55,250 bases of DNA from an uncultured Prevotellaceae bacterium. Lineage in GTDB: Bacteria; Bacteroidota; Bacteroidia; Bacteroidales; Bacteroidaceae. This document shows positions 22,861-33,145 of this stretch, piece by piece. Position numbers and translations under genes: made by a program. Position 1 is the stretch's first letter. Each line of letters starts with the position of its first letter. The stretch covers positions 1-55,250 of the forward strand of contig ONMA01000020.1 of assembly GCA_900318815.1 (NCBI GenBank), read 5' to 3'. The notes beneath the pieces are model-generated. The model was not told where the DNA came from. It did not search any database and saw only the letters and a program-made list of their open reading frames with translations.

Positions 22861-25800
22861 ATGTATATGAAACGACTTCTATTCTCATCTCTGCTTGCCC
22901 TCATGGCCATAGCCGGAGGAGCGCAGACGTTCACGGTGGACGACCTGTCATATACCGTGACAGATGCCGATGCCAAGACGGTATCGGTGAAGAAGACCGA
23001 CGCGACGACGGGCGAACTCGTCATCCCGTCGAGCGTGACCTACGAGGAGGAAACCTATGCAGTGACAGCCATTGAAAATAATGGTTTCGCCTTTACGGGC
23101 ATCACCAGCATTACCATTCCCTCCTCAATTCTGAATGTGGGTAATCAGGCTTTTAATGACTGCGATGTGTTAACATCCATCACCATCGAGGACAGCGAGA
23201 CACCCCTCGGTTGGAACGGCGGCTACTATCAACCTCTGTGGTATGTAGATGCCAACTACACGCTGTATCTCGGACGTGACCTGACGACAGAAGCCGACCA
23301 ATGTTACTTCGGAAGAGCCACAAATGTAGTGATTGGCGACAAGGTTACAACCATCAACAACCATCTTTTCGATGGTGCCTCAAGGCTGGCTTCCGTGACC
23401 ATGGGCAGCGGCGTGACCAGCATTGGTGCCTACGCCTTCCAAAACTCCGGCACTGATGAGAGTGTAGAAGAACAGTCCATCAGCCTTGGTGCCAATGTGG
23501 AGACCATCAGTAGCTATGCCTTCCACGGCTGCTCCAAGCTCACCTCACTCAACCTCGGTACGAAGCTGACGGCGATTCCTGAGGAGATGCTGGGAGGCTG
23601 CACCGCCCTCACCAGCATCACCATTCCTGCCTCGGTGCTTAGCGTGGGCTACCAAGCTTTTGATAACTGCGATGCCCTGACCTCCATCACCATTGAGGAC
23701 AGCGATACACCTCTCGCTTGGAACGGCAACTACTATCAGCCGTTGTGGTATGTTGATTCCAACTACACGCTGTATCTCGGACGTGACTTGACGACAGAAG
23801 ACAACCGTTGCTATTTCTGGGGAGCCACAAGTGTAGTGATTGGCGACAAGGTTACTACCATCAACAACAATCTGTTCGATGGTGCACCAAAGCTGGCCAG
23901 CGTGACCATGGGCAACGGTGTGACCACCATCGGTGCCTACGCCTTCCAGAACTCTGGCACTGACGAGAGCATAGGAGAACAGTCCATCAGCCTTGGTGCC
24001 AACGTGGAAACCATCGGAAACAGGGCCTTCTACGGCTGCAACAAGCTCACCACGCTTGACCTCGGCACGAAGTTGACGGCCATTCCTACTGATATGCTGG
24101 TAGGCTGTACCGCCCTCACCAGCATCACAATTCCTGCATCAGTGCAGAGCGTGGGTGCTACAGCTTTTAATAACTGCGATGCACTGACCGCCATCACCAT
24201 CGAGGACAGCGATACACCCCTCGCCTGGAACGGCGGCTACTACCAGCCATTGTGGGATGTAAATTCCAACTACACGCTGTATCTCGGACGTGACTTGACG
24301 ACAGAAGACAACCGTTGCTATTTCTGGGGAGCCACAAATGTGGTGATTGGCGACAAAGTGACCACCATCAACAACAATCTGTTTGAAGGCGCACCAAAGC
24401 TGTCCTCCGTGACAATGGGCAACGGCGTGACTACCATTAGTGCCTACGCCTTCCAGAACTCCGGCACTGACGAGAGCGTAGGGGAACAGTCCTTCAGCCT
24501 TGGTGCCAACGTGGAAACCATCGGAAACAGGGCCTTCTATGGCTGCACCAAGCTCACTACGCTCGACCTCGGCACGAAGCTGACGGCCATTCCTGCTGAT
24601 ATGCTGGTAGGCTGCACCGCCCTCAATGCCATAACCATTCCTGCCTCGGTGCAGAGCGTGGGTACTACAGCTTTTAATAACTGCGATGCGCTGACCGCCA
24701 TCACCATCGAGGACAGCGATACACCCCTCTCTTGGAACGGCGGCTACTTCCAGCCATTGTGGGATGTAAATTCCAACTACACGCTGTACCTCGGACGTGA
24801 CCTGACGACAGAAGCCGACCAATGCTACTTCGCTGGAGCTACAAGTGTGGAGGTTGGCCCCAAGGTGACGACCATCAACAACCAATTATTCAAAGGTGCT
24901 TCCAAATTGGCCAGCGTGACGATGGGCAGCGGCGTGACTACCATCGGCAGTGAAGCCTTCAGCAACACTGGCACTGACGAGAGTGTGGAGGCACAATCCA
25001 TCAGTCTTGGTGCCAACGTGCAGAACATTGGCAATTATGCCTTTAGCGGCTGCACCAAGCTCACCTCAATCGATCTCGGCACGACACTGACAGCCATCCC
25101 CGAATACATGCTGGCAAGCTGCACCGCCCTCACCAGCATCACCATTCCGGCCTCGGTGCTTAGCGTGGGCACCCATGCCTTTGACAACTGCGATGCGCTG
25201 ACTACCATCACCATTGAGGACAGCGAGTCTCCCCTTGCCTGGAACGGCGGCTATTACCAGCCTCTGTGGGCTGCAGATGCAAAATACACACTCTATCTCG
25301 GACGTGAACTGACGACAGAGGCCAACCAAGGCTATTTCGCAGGAGTCACAAGTGTGGAGGTCGGACCGCAGGTGACAACCATCACTCCCTATTTGTTCCA
25401 GGGCAGTACCAGTCTGGCACATATCGACATGACGAATGCCACCAACCTGACCACTATTGGTAACTATGCATTCGACGGTGCCGGCAACGGTGATAGTGTG
25501 GACGAACTGACCGTTGCATTTGGCAGCAGTTTGACCACCATTGGCGCGCGTGCCTTCAACAACTGTGACAAGATTAAATCTCTCACCATTCCTGCCAACG
25601 TGACCACCATCGAGAGCAATGCGTTCTGGAACATGGGGGCCGACATCACCGTGACCATCGAGGACAGCGAGACACCGTTGACGCTGAATTGCGAAGGTAG
25701 TTTTTATACCATCTTTGAGGGCAACCCATCAATATCAGCTTACGTGGGCCGCAACATCCTGCGTACTGGAAGCTACGCCAATCAGCATGTTTTTGATGGT

Positions 25801-28746
25801 CAACTTACCAGCGTTACTATCGGCCCGAAGGTGACAGCCATTGACGATAAAGAGTATTACGACTGCGACGGACTGCTTACCGTGAGCGGTATGGAAAATG
25901 TGGTGAGCATTGGTTTGGAAGCTTTCAGAAGTTGTAATAATTTGACCTCTGTTGAGCTTGGCACGAAGCTGGCCACGATGGGCGATTACGCCTTCAAAGA
26001 CTGCCAACATTTGGAGAGCATCGTCATCCCCGGCACGCTGAAGAAGACTCCAACGGAAGCCTTCGAGAACTGCTTTGCCTTGGCTTCTGTCACGCTGAAC
26101 GAGGGCATAGAGGAGATTGGCAACGGCTCATTCTACGATACCGATGCCCTGACCGAAATCACCATCCCCGCCTCGGTGAAGAAGGTTGGCCGCGCTCCGT
26201 TCTACTGCAACAACATTCAAGTTATGAAGCGCATGATCATTGCCGACAGCGACGAGCCATTAGAGTTTGCCAACGGTACGTCGGAGTACAACTGGGGACG
26301 CGGAAATATGACCGACGATATCACGCTCGACTACTTCTACTTGGGTCGTGACGTGAACAGAGTCTACTTTGAACATTCGCTGGTATACGGTGCTAAAGAG
26401 ATTGAGATAGGCCCGAAGGTGACAACCATCAGCGAAACCAAAGGATTGTTCTATGCAACCGATAATGTGGAAAGCGTAAAGGTGCATGCTCTGATTCCAT
26501 TTGCCATCAATGACAATGATTTCGACAGCAGAATCTATACTAACGCGACGCTCTTGGTGCCCGGCGGCACAAAGGAGGTCTACGCAGCAGCGGACGGATG
26601 GAAGAAGTTTACCAACATTGACCACTGGTCAACCCTCGTCACACTTACCGCTACTGACCACGGCTCTATCGCTACAGCCGAAGCAACGGCCAACAACAGC
26701 ACTGAGCAGTATCGTCAGCCGAAGAACGATGCCGTGGTCTATACCCTTACTGCCAACGAAGGCTATGAGCTGACGGCCCTGACCGACAACGACGTAGCCG
26801 TGAGCCCGCTGCCCGCACTCGGTGAAGCACAGACACGTGCCAATGCCGACGGTGAGGAGTTCGTAACGCTCAACGCCTCGTTCATGCCCATCACCTACAC
26901 CCTGACCTATGAGCTTGCAGGAGGCGAAGTGGCCACAGCCAATCCCACTAACTACACCATAGAGACAGCAACCTTCACCCTGACCAACCCCACCCGCGAG
27001 GGCTACGACTTCACTGGCTGGAAGCTCGACGGCGAGGGAGAGGCTATGATGACTGTTACCATCGCTCAGGGCAGCACGGGCCACCTGGCCTATACCGCCA
27101 CCTGGACACCTACTATATATAATATTGTGTACACGATGGATGGCGGTACAGCTACTCCTGCTAACCCCACCACCTACACCATCGAGACGGAGACCTTCAC
27201 CCTGACCAATCCCACCAAGACGGGCTACACCTTCAAGGGCTGGAAGTTGAACGGCGAGGGCGACGCTATGATGGAAGTCAGCATCGCCAAGGGTTCTACA
27301 GGCAATAAGGCCTACACCGCCACCTGGCAGATCAACCAGTACACCATCACCTTCAACAGCAATGGCGGTTCCGACGTTGATGCCATCACGCAGGACTACG
27401 ACAGCAGCATCACCGCTCCCGAAGAGCCGACCCGCGAGGGCTATACCTTCAGCGGCTGGTTGCCTGCCGTTCCCGCTACAATGCCTGCCGAGCACATGAC
27501 TTGCGTAGCACAGTGGACTGTCAACCAGTACACCATCACCTTCAACACCAACGGTGGTTCTATCGTTGATGCCATCACGCAGGACTATAGCAGCACTATC
27601 ACCGCTCCTGCCGACCCGACCCGCGAGGGCTACGAGTTTGCCGGATGGGACAAGGCTATCCCCACCACGATGCCAGCCGAGAACGTGACCATCACCGCCA
27701 ACTGGACACCTATCACTTACACTATCGTCTACCACCTGGACGGCGGTACGGTGGCCGAGGGTGCTAACCCTGAGGAGTTCACCATCGAGACGGAGAGCTT
27801 CACCTTAGTGAACCCGACCCGCGAGTACTACGACTTCAAGGGATGGACCGGCACCAAGCTCAACGGGCCCACCATGACCGTGACCATCGCCAAGGGTTCT
27901 ATTGATGACCGCGAGTACACCGCTACGTGGGAGAAGTGTACCTACAACGTGAGCATCACTGGTGCTGGCGTAACGGCTTCTAACTATCAGCCCAAGTACG
28001 GCGACAACGTGACCATCAGCATCGAGCCCGACGAGGACCGCACGCTGACCAGCCTGACCGTGAACGGTGTGGACGTGACGGCACAGGTAGCCAACAACCA
28101 GTACACCATCGAGAACGTGAGCGGCAACGTGACCGTCGTGGCTACGTTCGCTTCGACCAAGGAGTTCATCACCCTCCGTTCGTCGGTGGCTACCTTCAGC
28201 TGCTCGCAGGATCTCGACTTCACGACATCTGACTTGAAGGCCTACATCGCCGCAGGCTACAACAAGGCAACCAACACCACGCTGCTGGTGCGCGTCTACG
28301 ACGTACCTGCCGGAACGGGTCTGCTGCTGAAGGGCAACGAGGGCGCAACTTACAAGATCCCGTATGTGACTTCCAGCTCCTACTACGTGAACCTGCTGAA
28401 GGCCAACTTAGAGGCACGGAACATCCCGCAGACTGAAGGCGAGATGAGCAACTTCATGCTCAACAAGAACGATGAGGGTGTCTACGGCTTCTACCGTCCC
28501 AGCGCAACAAGTACGCTCGGCGCACAGAAGGCCTACCTGCAGGTGCCCACCTCGTTTGCACCGGCCCATGATGATGCCCGCGTGAGCATTGTCTTCGAGG
28601 ATGAGGACACGGTGACCAACATCGAGGACTACGAACTGTTCGAGCAGCCCGGTGCCAAGGGTCTATACAACCTACAGGGTCTGCGCGTGAAGACTGCCGG
28701 CAAAGGCATCTACATCGAGAACGGCAAGAAGGTCGTAAAGAAGTAA
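22861..28746 (+). CDS. BspA-like leucine-rich repeat surface protein, 1961 residues
   Basis: After a signal peptide (about 1-22), residues about 50-1250 are BspA-type leucine-rich repeats (L-T-S-I-T-I-P-A-S-V, A-F-x-N-C-D). Inside these, five long units recur at exactly 507 bp (169 residues). Residues about 1340-1690 are Listeria-Bacteroides/InlB B-type repeats (Y-T-I-T-F-N-T-N-G-G, F-x-G-W), followed by another InlB-like segment, a C-terminal domain shared by many Prevotella proteins, and the tail G-I-Y-I-E-N-G-K-K-V-V-K-K, probably an export signal. BspA proteins bind host or bacterial surfaces; the partner here is unknown. A 61-residue small protein follows by 51 bp. Confidence 0.9.
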   Translation: MYMKRLLFSSLLALMAIAGGAQTFTVDDLSYTVTDADAKTVSVKKTDATTGELVIPSSVTYEEETYAVTAIENNGFAFTGITSITIPSSILNVGNQAFNDCDVLTSITIEDSETPLGWNGGYYQPLWYVDANYTLYLGRDLTTEADQCYFGRATNVVIGDKVTTINNHLFDGASRLASVTMGSGVTSIGAYAFQNSGTDESVEEQSISLGANVETISSYAFHGCSKLTSLNLGTKLTAIPEEMLGGCTALTSITIPASVLSVGYQAFDNCDALTSITIEDSDTPLAWNGNYYQPLWYVDSNYTLYLGRDLTTEDNRCYFWGATSVVIGDKVTTINNNLFDGAPKLASVTMGNGVTTIGAYAFQNSGTDESIGEQSISLGANVETIGNRAFYGCNKLTTLDLGTKLTAIPTDMLVGCTALTSITIPASVQSVGATAFNNCDALTAITIEDSDTPLAWNGGYYQPLWDVNSNYTLYLGRDLTTEDNRCYFWGATNVVIGDKVTTINNNLFEGAPKLSSVTMGNGVTTISAYAFQNSGTDESVGEQSFSLGANVETIGNRAFYGCTKLTTLDLGTKLTAIPADMLVGCTALNAITIPASVQSVGTTAFNNCDALTAITIEDSDTPLSWNGGYFQPLWDVNSNYTLYLGRDLTTEADQCYFAGATSVEVGPKVTTINNQLFKGASKLASVTMGSGVTTIGSEAFSNTGTDESVEAQSISLGANVQNIGNYAFSGCTKLTSIDLGTTLTAIPEYMLASCTALTSITIPASVLSVGTHAFDNCDALTTITIEDSESPLAWNGGYYQPLWAADAKYTLYLGRELTTEANQGYFAGVTSVEVGPQVTTITPYLFQGSTSLAHIDMTNATNLTTIGNYAFDGAGNGDSVDELTVAFGSSLTTIGARAFNNCDKIKSLTIPANVTTIESNAFWNMGADITVTIEDSETPLTLNCEGSFYTIFEGNPSISAYVGRNILRTGSYANQHVFDGQLTSVTIGPKVTAIDDKEYYDCDGLLTVSGMENVVSIGLEAFRSCNNLTSVELGTKLATMGDYAFKDCQHLESIVIPGTLKKTPTEAFENCFALASVTLNEGIEEIGNGSFYDTDALTEITIPASVKKVGRAPFYCNNIQVMKRMIIADSDEPLEFANGTSEYNWGRGNMTDDITLDYFYLGRDVNRVYFEHSLVYGAKEIEIGPKVTTISETKGLFYATDNVESVKVHALIPFAINDNDFDSRIYTNATLLVPGGTKEVYAAADGWKKFTNIDHWSTLVTLTATDHGSIATAEATANNSTEQYRQPKNDAVVYTLTANEGYELTALTDNDVAVSPLPALGEAQTRANADGEEFVTLNASFMPITYTLTYELAGGEVATANPTNYTIETATFTLTNPTREGYDFTGWKLDGEGEAMMTVTIAQGSTGHLAYTATWTPTIYNIVYTMDGGTATPANPTTYTIETETFTLTNPTKTGYTFKGWKLNGEGDAMMEVSIAKGSTGNKAYTATWQINQYTITFNSNGGSDVDAITQDYDSSITAPEEPTREGYTFSGWLPAVPATMPAEHMTCVAQWTVNQYTITFNTNGGSIVDAITQDYSSTITAPADPTREGYEFAGWDKAIPTTMPAENVTITANWTPITYTIVYHLDGGTVAEGANPEEFTIETESFTLVNPTREYYDFKGWTGTKLNGPTMTVTIAKGSIDDREYTATWEKCTYNVSITGAGVTASNYQPKYGDNVTISIEPDEDRTLTSLTVNGVDVTAQVANNQYTIENVSGNVTVVATFASTKEFITLRSSVATFSCSQDLDFTTSDLKAYIAAGYNKATNTTLLVRVYDVPAGTGLLLKGNEGATYKIPYVTSSSYYVNLLKANLEARNIPQTEGEMSNFMLNKNDEGVYGFYRPSATSTLGAQKAYLQVPTSFAPAHDDARVSIVFEDEDTVTNIEDYELFEQPGAKGLYNLQGLRVKTAGKGIYIENGKKVVKK

Positions 28747-28797
28747 TGTCCTCCGCACCTCCGAATAATAAAAGAAAATATAACGAGTACTTAACGT

Positions 28798-28983
28798 ATG
28801 AAGAAAAAGAGATATATCACTCCCCAAGTAGAGGTTGAGTCCGCATGGACTCAGCCGCTACTGACAAGCTCGCCCTTGGAAGAGGGCCAAACCGAAACGG
28901 GCGGCGGCCTCAACGACGACGAAGTGGAAGAGGGCCTCGCGCGCGAAAACGTCTGGGGCTATGACTTCGACTATGACTGGTAG
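28798..28983 (+). CDS. 61-residue acidic small protein, second copy
   Basis: This is a counterpart of the protein at 197-382: same length, same K-K-x-Y-x-x-P opening (M-K-K-K-R-Y-I-T-P-Q), a Leu/Ser centre (L-L-T-S-S) and a Gly/Asp/Glu-rich C-terminus ending in aromatics (V-W-G-Y-D-F-D-Y-D-W). It begins 51 bp after the BspA-like stop, so it is probably on the same transcript. There is no signal peptide or known domain. Function unknown. Confidence 0.65.
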   Translation: MKKKRYITPQVEVESAWTQPLLTSSPLEEGQTETGGGLNDDEVEEGLARENVWGYDFDYDW

Positions 28984-29029
28984 CCGCAGGGCAAAGACAT
29001 TCAGCGTCCTGTAGGCTGACTACCACTTC

Positions 29030-29078
29030 AGCACGGCCACACCCCTGATGCCAACTGGCGCAGGGGAGTGGCCGTGCT
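29030..29078 (+). terminator. Hairpin after the second small protein
   Basis: AGCACGGCCAC (29030-29040) and GTGGCCGTGCT (29068-29078) pair perfectly, with an inner CCCTG/CAGGG stem. It sits 47 bp after the stop and may end the BspA transcript, though no T-run follows. Confidence 0.45.
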
Positions 29079-29149
29079 ATGAATACTTATCGCCGTTGTG
29101 CCGACTGCCGTCCTTGCAGTCAATGTCCACCGAAATTACCATATATGAT

Positions 29150-29430
29150 TATCCGCAAAGAAATGCTACTGACGCTGAAAGCGTCACCGCTCTATAGCCG
29201 CAGCGTCCGTAGAACCTGCGGATAGAGTGCGGATAGTGACATCGACGCTGAAAGCGTCGCCTCTCAATGCCGCAATGTCTGAAAATTGCGGGGGCTCGTC
29301 TTGCAAGAGGCGACCCCTTTAGGGTCGATGTACCTTCTCACGTTCTATCCGTAGGTCGTACCGACCTACGGCTATCGAGAGGTGACGCTTTCAGCGTCTT
29401 TCAACCGCAACTTCGTAAAAGCTGCGAACA
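29150..29430. repeat. GACGCTGAAAGCGTC / CCGTAGGTCG palindromic repeat cluster
   Basis: Several short palindromes occur in mixed orientation: GACGCTGAAAGCGTC-type (29173, 29248, 29388), a 23-bp palindrome reading CCGTAGGTCGTACCGACC and its completion (29350-29372), and CGACCCCTTTAGGGTCG (29312-29328). The block from GGCTATCGAGAGGTGACG (29372) to about 29414 is repeated nearly exactly at about 35831-35873. Short reading frames through it have no family character. Confidence 0.7.
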
Positions 29431-29470
29431 AAGTGGGCGAAGATGCACTGTTTTGCATCTTCGCCCACTT
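29431..29470 (-). terminator. Strong hairpin after the GH106 gene
   Basis: Arms 29431-29447 and 29454-29470 are a perfect 17-bp stem with a 6-base loop, 23 bp beyond the GH106 stop. It probably ends that minus-strand transcript, although no clear T-run follows. Confidence 0.6.
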
Positions 29471-29492
29471 GGATTATCAATGGCATGCTCGA

Positions 29493-32400
29493 CTATCTGA
29501 CGATGACCTTGCGGCCATTCCTGATGTAGAGTCCCTTACGGGGCACGGCCATGCGCTGCCCCTGCAGGGAGAACCAGAGGTCGGCGGTGGGGGCGGCATG
29601 GGTGGGTAAAGGCATGATGGCAGAAGGCGTGCGGCGTGGGCGATACTGCTGCAACGAGCGGTAGATGACGAAGTTGCTGTTGCCCTGTAGTTCGAGCGTG
29701 ATGCTACTGCTGCCGGGAGAACAGGCCGTAGCCGTGACGAGCGAGTCTGCGGCATTATAGACCGATGCACCCTCACCCTTCAGATAGCTCACCACGCACT
29801 GGTCGTATGGCTGTGCTGCGAACGAGATGTTGAAGTCGTAGTTGCAGTTCATGCCATAGCCGGGGAAGAAGAAATAGTAGGTGCTACGCTCACAACTGAA
29901 GGTCAGGCCGTCGTAGAGCGTGGTGACCTCCTTACCGTTGTCCGTGGCCCGGCACCAGGGCAACTTGCCCGTGCCGCTGAAGCCCTTAATCTCGCCCTGC
30001 GAGGCCAACTGCGTCCATCCGCAGGCGGGCGGCGTGGAGGAGGTGAAGTCGATAGCACGCACTTGACTGTAAGCGCCCTGCGCCTCTATGTAAGTCTCGC
30101 TCACGTTGCCGTCGGCATCGGTGGCCACGACCGCCACATAGCCGTCGGCCATGCCGCGCATGGTGAGGCGAGTTTTGTCCTCACTAAGCTGATATTCGGC
30201 GTAGGGCGTGCCGTCGGCCCGGGTCAGCGAAACGGTAGCGAGGGAACTGCCAGAGGGAGCGGTCAGTTCGTAAATGGGATAGTAGCCTTCGCCATCAGCC
30301 TCGAAGCCAACAAGCTGTGCCTTCAGTTCGGAAGAGAGACGACGGAGCGGGACCAGCCTGACAGGCGAGTGAAGCCCCGAGGGTACGGGGGTCCAGTCGG
30401 TATAGGTAATATTGCTCACACTGGTATTGCCGTCGACGATGTCCAGCATGTTCACGTCCTTAAAGTTGCGCCACTGGATGCCGTCGCGATCCATCTGGCT
30501 GATGCGGTTGGCTGGCAGGTTGGTCACCTCGATGCGCAGCAGGTTGTCGCCCTGACGCAGCAGTCGGCTGACATCGAGCGTGAAAGGCGCACTCCACACA
30601 CAGCCTGCATATTCGCCGTTGACATAGACGCGGGCACTCTCGCGCACGTCGCCCAGGTCGAGACGGAATCCGCCGTTGCCCATAGCAAAGACCTGGGGCG
30701 AGAGGCTGAAGGTGGTCTCGTAGATGCCCGTGCCCATGGCCTGTGCCGTCTGGGCGTTGAGCGTCTCCCACGTGGAGGTCTCGTTCAGCGTGAAAGTACC
30801 CAACTGTGCAGGCCAGGTATCTTCGGTGAAGCTCAGCGTCCACGGCGTGTCGACGACGATGCCCTGCGTCTCGGCGACAGGCTCATCCTGAACGGCCATC
30901 GTCACCATATCGTCGTAGGTCTGCAGGATAACCGACTCGCCCGACTTCAATGCTATCCACACCCGTCCGTCCTCGACCGATGCCTGGCGCATGCCGCCCG
31001 TCATGGGGTCGAAGAGTACGGCACTCCGGAAGTCCACAGCCAAAGGCACGCGGCCCTCGACATTGTTCTTCGAGAGGTTGGTGATGAAGTAGTGGTGCCC
31101 CGTGGCGTTCTGGCGGCGCAACACACGCAAGCCTAACTCTGTGCGCAACGGCTCCGACGCAATGGAGAGGGACTGGATGGAGGCAACGTCGTTCTTGCGG
31201 AGCACCTGTGCGCCCTGGGCTTCCAACTGCTCCAAATGGGCGGCCACGTCGGCAGGGATGTGAGTCGTAACGGGGATAATGAGTGCGCGGTAGCGCGTAC
31301 CCCCCTGCGTGACGAGGAAACCATCCTCATAGCGGGTCTGCAGCAGCTGCGCGTCGCTGATGTAGTCACAGTCAAGACCGGCGGCCTCAATGTTCCTCAC
31401 CGTAGTAGGAATGGAGGGAATCTTCTGCGACAGCGTGTTGATGTCGAACAACTGCAGGCGAGCCTGATTGGCCCCCGTGTTCTTGTGCATGGCATCAAGG
31501 AAGGGGGCATAGACCAGCAGGTCGTTGTCGGGCTGTCCCATCTGCAGGAAGCTCTGGCTGCGTGTGGCGTAGTCCATCAGGGCAGGTGCGTCGCGCCAGA
31601 TGCTATTGGTAGGACTCATGTCGACCGAGGCATAGAACTTCCAGCCCGGCCACGGGGCCTGCTGCGGCGAGTAGGTGGTGCCGTGGAAGAAGATATGGTT
31701 CACGCCCGCGAGGAAGAAGAAGTCGAGGTCGGGCTTCATCTGCGAGAGCGACACGCGGAAATGTTCGGCCAACCAGGTAAAGGTCTCGCTCGAGGTGAGC
31801 GGCTTGCCCATGACGTGGGCCGCACTCGAGGCATACTTCAGCGTGGCCAAGTCGCTCAGGTTCTGGGCGGTGAAGCCGGGGTCGGTGCGCAGGCCGCGAA
31901 TGTGGAAGTCGCTCAATCCGAAGCTCTCTATCTCTGGTATGTCGACGGCTCCATAGATGTCGAGCAGGTTGCCAGGCGAGCCGTGGCTCTGGTTGCGCGT
32001 GGTGGCACCGTGCTGGTGGGCCCATTGCGTCCACTGGCGGGTGAAGTTGTCTAAGAGCAGGTCGCTCAGCGTCTGGCGGTAGTCGCTCAGCACCTGGTTG
32101 TCGGTGTCCTTGCGCTTGCCGAGAGCGAGGAGCTTGTCCATGTTCTCCTCTAACTTATAGCCCCGACGCTGTTCGAACTGTTCGAACATCAGGGGTGTCC
32201 AGTCAGCTCCGTAGACCTCATACGAGTCGTTGAAGAAGGAATGAGGCCACTGTGCGCCGTACTTCGCAAACTGCTGGTCGAAGCGGTCTAAGTAGTTCTT
32301 CACGGCCTGGGCATCGTAGTGGTCGACCACATAGCCCTCGCCGCCGGGGGCAGCACGCTTCACCTGTTGTAAGGTATGACCGTTGTAGACGGCTATCAAC

Positions 32401-32990
32401 AGCCACTGGCCCTGCGGAGCCGTCCAGCTGAGGGTCTTCCCGCTGACCATCTCCGTCACGTCGGCCACGGCCTGCTGGCCATCCTGCTGGAAAGCCATCA
32501 CCTTGTTGAGCGTGGCATTGCCCTCGGGCGGCGTTACGTCGAAGGTGAGGGCGGTAGAGCCATCGGCACTCAGCGTCGCATTCTTGGTCACGAGCTTGCC
32601 CGCCGCGTCGGCCACCTTCACCGTTGGGCCGCCGAAAGGCCAGCCCGTACCGCCGTTCATGTCGATGTCAATGTCCTGCTGAACGCCTGTCTGCTGGCAC
32701 ACCTGAAGGGCCGCAAGCCATCCCTCAGAGAGGTAGCTCAGTTCGTTCTTCTCGTTGCCCGTAACGCCGTAGATAGGCGTTATCTCCAACGTACCTATAC
32801 CCGTGCGCGCATAGTTCTCCATGTTCCACCGCAGGTTGTCGGCATCTACGGCCGATCCCATCCACCACCAGCGTGACCCAGGCTTGGCTTCGCGCTTCAC
32901 CTCGGGCCAGTCGGGGATTACATGTGCCGCCGCCTCAGTAAGTGCCAGCACCGACATTGCCCACAAGGCAATCAAAGTAGTTCGTCTCAT
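29493..32990 (-). CDS. GH106 alpha-L-rhamnosidase, secreted
   Basis: The 1165-residue protein has a signal peptide (about 1-22). Early segments W-P-E-V-K-R-E-A-K-P-G-S-R-W-W-W-M-G-S and D-I-D-M-N-G-G-T-G-W-P-F-G-G-P are characteristic of GH106, which removes terminal rhamnose from pectin side chains such as rhamnogalacturonans. A beta-sandwich binding region (about 740-870, with L-R-I-E-V-T-N-L-P-A-N-R) follows the catalytic part. The C-terminus is the shared tail G-L-Y-I-R-N-G-R-K-V-I-V-R. The PL11 lyase 4.2 kb away suggests a common substrate. I did not map the catalytic glutamates. Confidence 0.88.
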   Translation of the reverse strand: MRRTTLIALWAMSVLALTEAAAHVIPDWPEVKREAKPGSRWWWMGSAVDADNLRWNMENYARTGIGTLEITPIYGVTGNEKNELSYLSEGWLAALQVCQQTGVQQDIDIDMNGGTGWPFGGPTVKVADAAGKLVTKNATLSADGSTALTFDVTPPEGNATLNKVMAFQQDGQQAVADVTEMVSGKTLSWTAPQGQWLLIAVYNGHTLQQVKRAAPGGEGYVVDHYDAQAVKNYLDRFDQQFAKYGAQWPHSFFNDSYEVYGADWTPLMFEQFEQRRGYKLEENMDKLLALGKRKDTDNQVLSDYRQTLSDLLLDNFTRQWTQWAHQHGATTRNQSHGSPGNLLDIYGAVDIPEIESFGLSDFHIRGLRTDPGFTAQNLSDLATLKYASSAAHVMGKPLTSSETFTWLAEHFRVSLSQMKPDLDFFFLAGVNHIFFHGTTYSPQQAPWPGWKFYASVDMSPTNSIWRDAPALMDYATRSQSFLQMGQPDNDLLVYAPFLDAMHKNTGANQARLQLFDINTLSQKIPSIPTTVRNIEAAGLDCDYISDAQLLQTRYEDGFLVTQGGTRYRALIIPVTTHIPADVAAHLEQLEAQGAQVLRKNDVASIQSLSIASEPLRTELGLRVLRRQNATGHHYFITNLSKNNVEGRVPLAVDFRSAVLFDPMTGGMRQASVEDGRVWIALKSGESVILQTYDDMVTMAVQDEPVAETQGIVVDTPWTLSFTEDTWPAQLGTFTLNETSTWETLNAQTAQAMGTGIYETTFSLSPQVFAMGNGGFRLDLGDVRESARVYVNGEYAGCVWSAPFTLDVSRLLRQGDNLLRIEVTNLPANRISQMDRDGIQWRNFKDVNMLDIVDGNTSVSNITYTDWTPVPSGLHSPVRLVPLRRLSSELKAQLVGFEADGEGYYPIYELTAPSGSSLATVSLTRADGTPYAEYQLSEDKTRLTMRGMADGYVAVVATDADGNVSETYIEAQGAYSQVRAIDFTSSTPPACGWTQLASQGEIKGFSGTGKLPWCRATDNGKEVTTLYDGLTFSCERSTYYFFFPGYGMNCNYDFNISFAAQPYDQCVVSYLKGEGASVYNAADSLVTATACSPGSSSITLELQGNSNFVIYRSLQQYRPRRTPSAIMPLPTHAAPTADLWFSLQGQRMAVPRKGLYIRNGRKVIVR

Positions 32991-33017
32991 ATCTTCTTTG
33001 TTTTAGTAATAATTATA

Positions 33018-33140
33018 TAATTCGGGGGTACGGGGGTACGGAGGTTCGGGGGTGCGAGAATAGTTTGCACGTCCAATATTCCGCGAAGAGTCTATCCTCG
33101 TACCTCCGCACCACCGTACCTTCGTACCTCCGAAATCTTA
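33018..33140. repeat. CGTACC arrays between GH106 and helicase genes
   Basis: A GGTACGGGG array (about 33018-33057) faces an inverted CCTCGTACC array (about 33104-33137) around a copy of the leader also seen at 1112-1145. The second array ends about 8 bp before the helicase stop codon. Confidence 0.65.
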
Positions 33141-33145
33141 CCATT

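Noticed and set aside
29030-29078. Riboswitch or ncRNA after the BspA-like operon
   Set aside because: A single hairpin without other conserved structure is better read as a 3' end signal.
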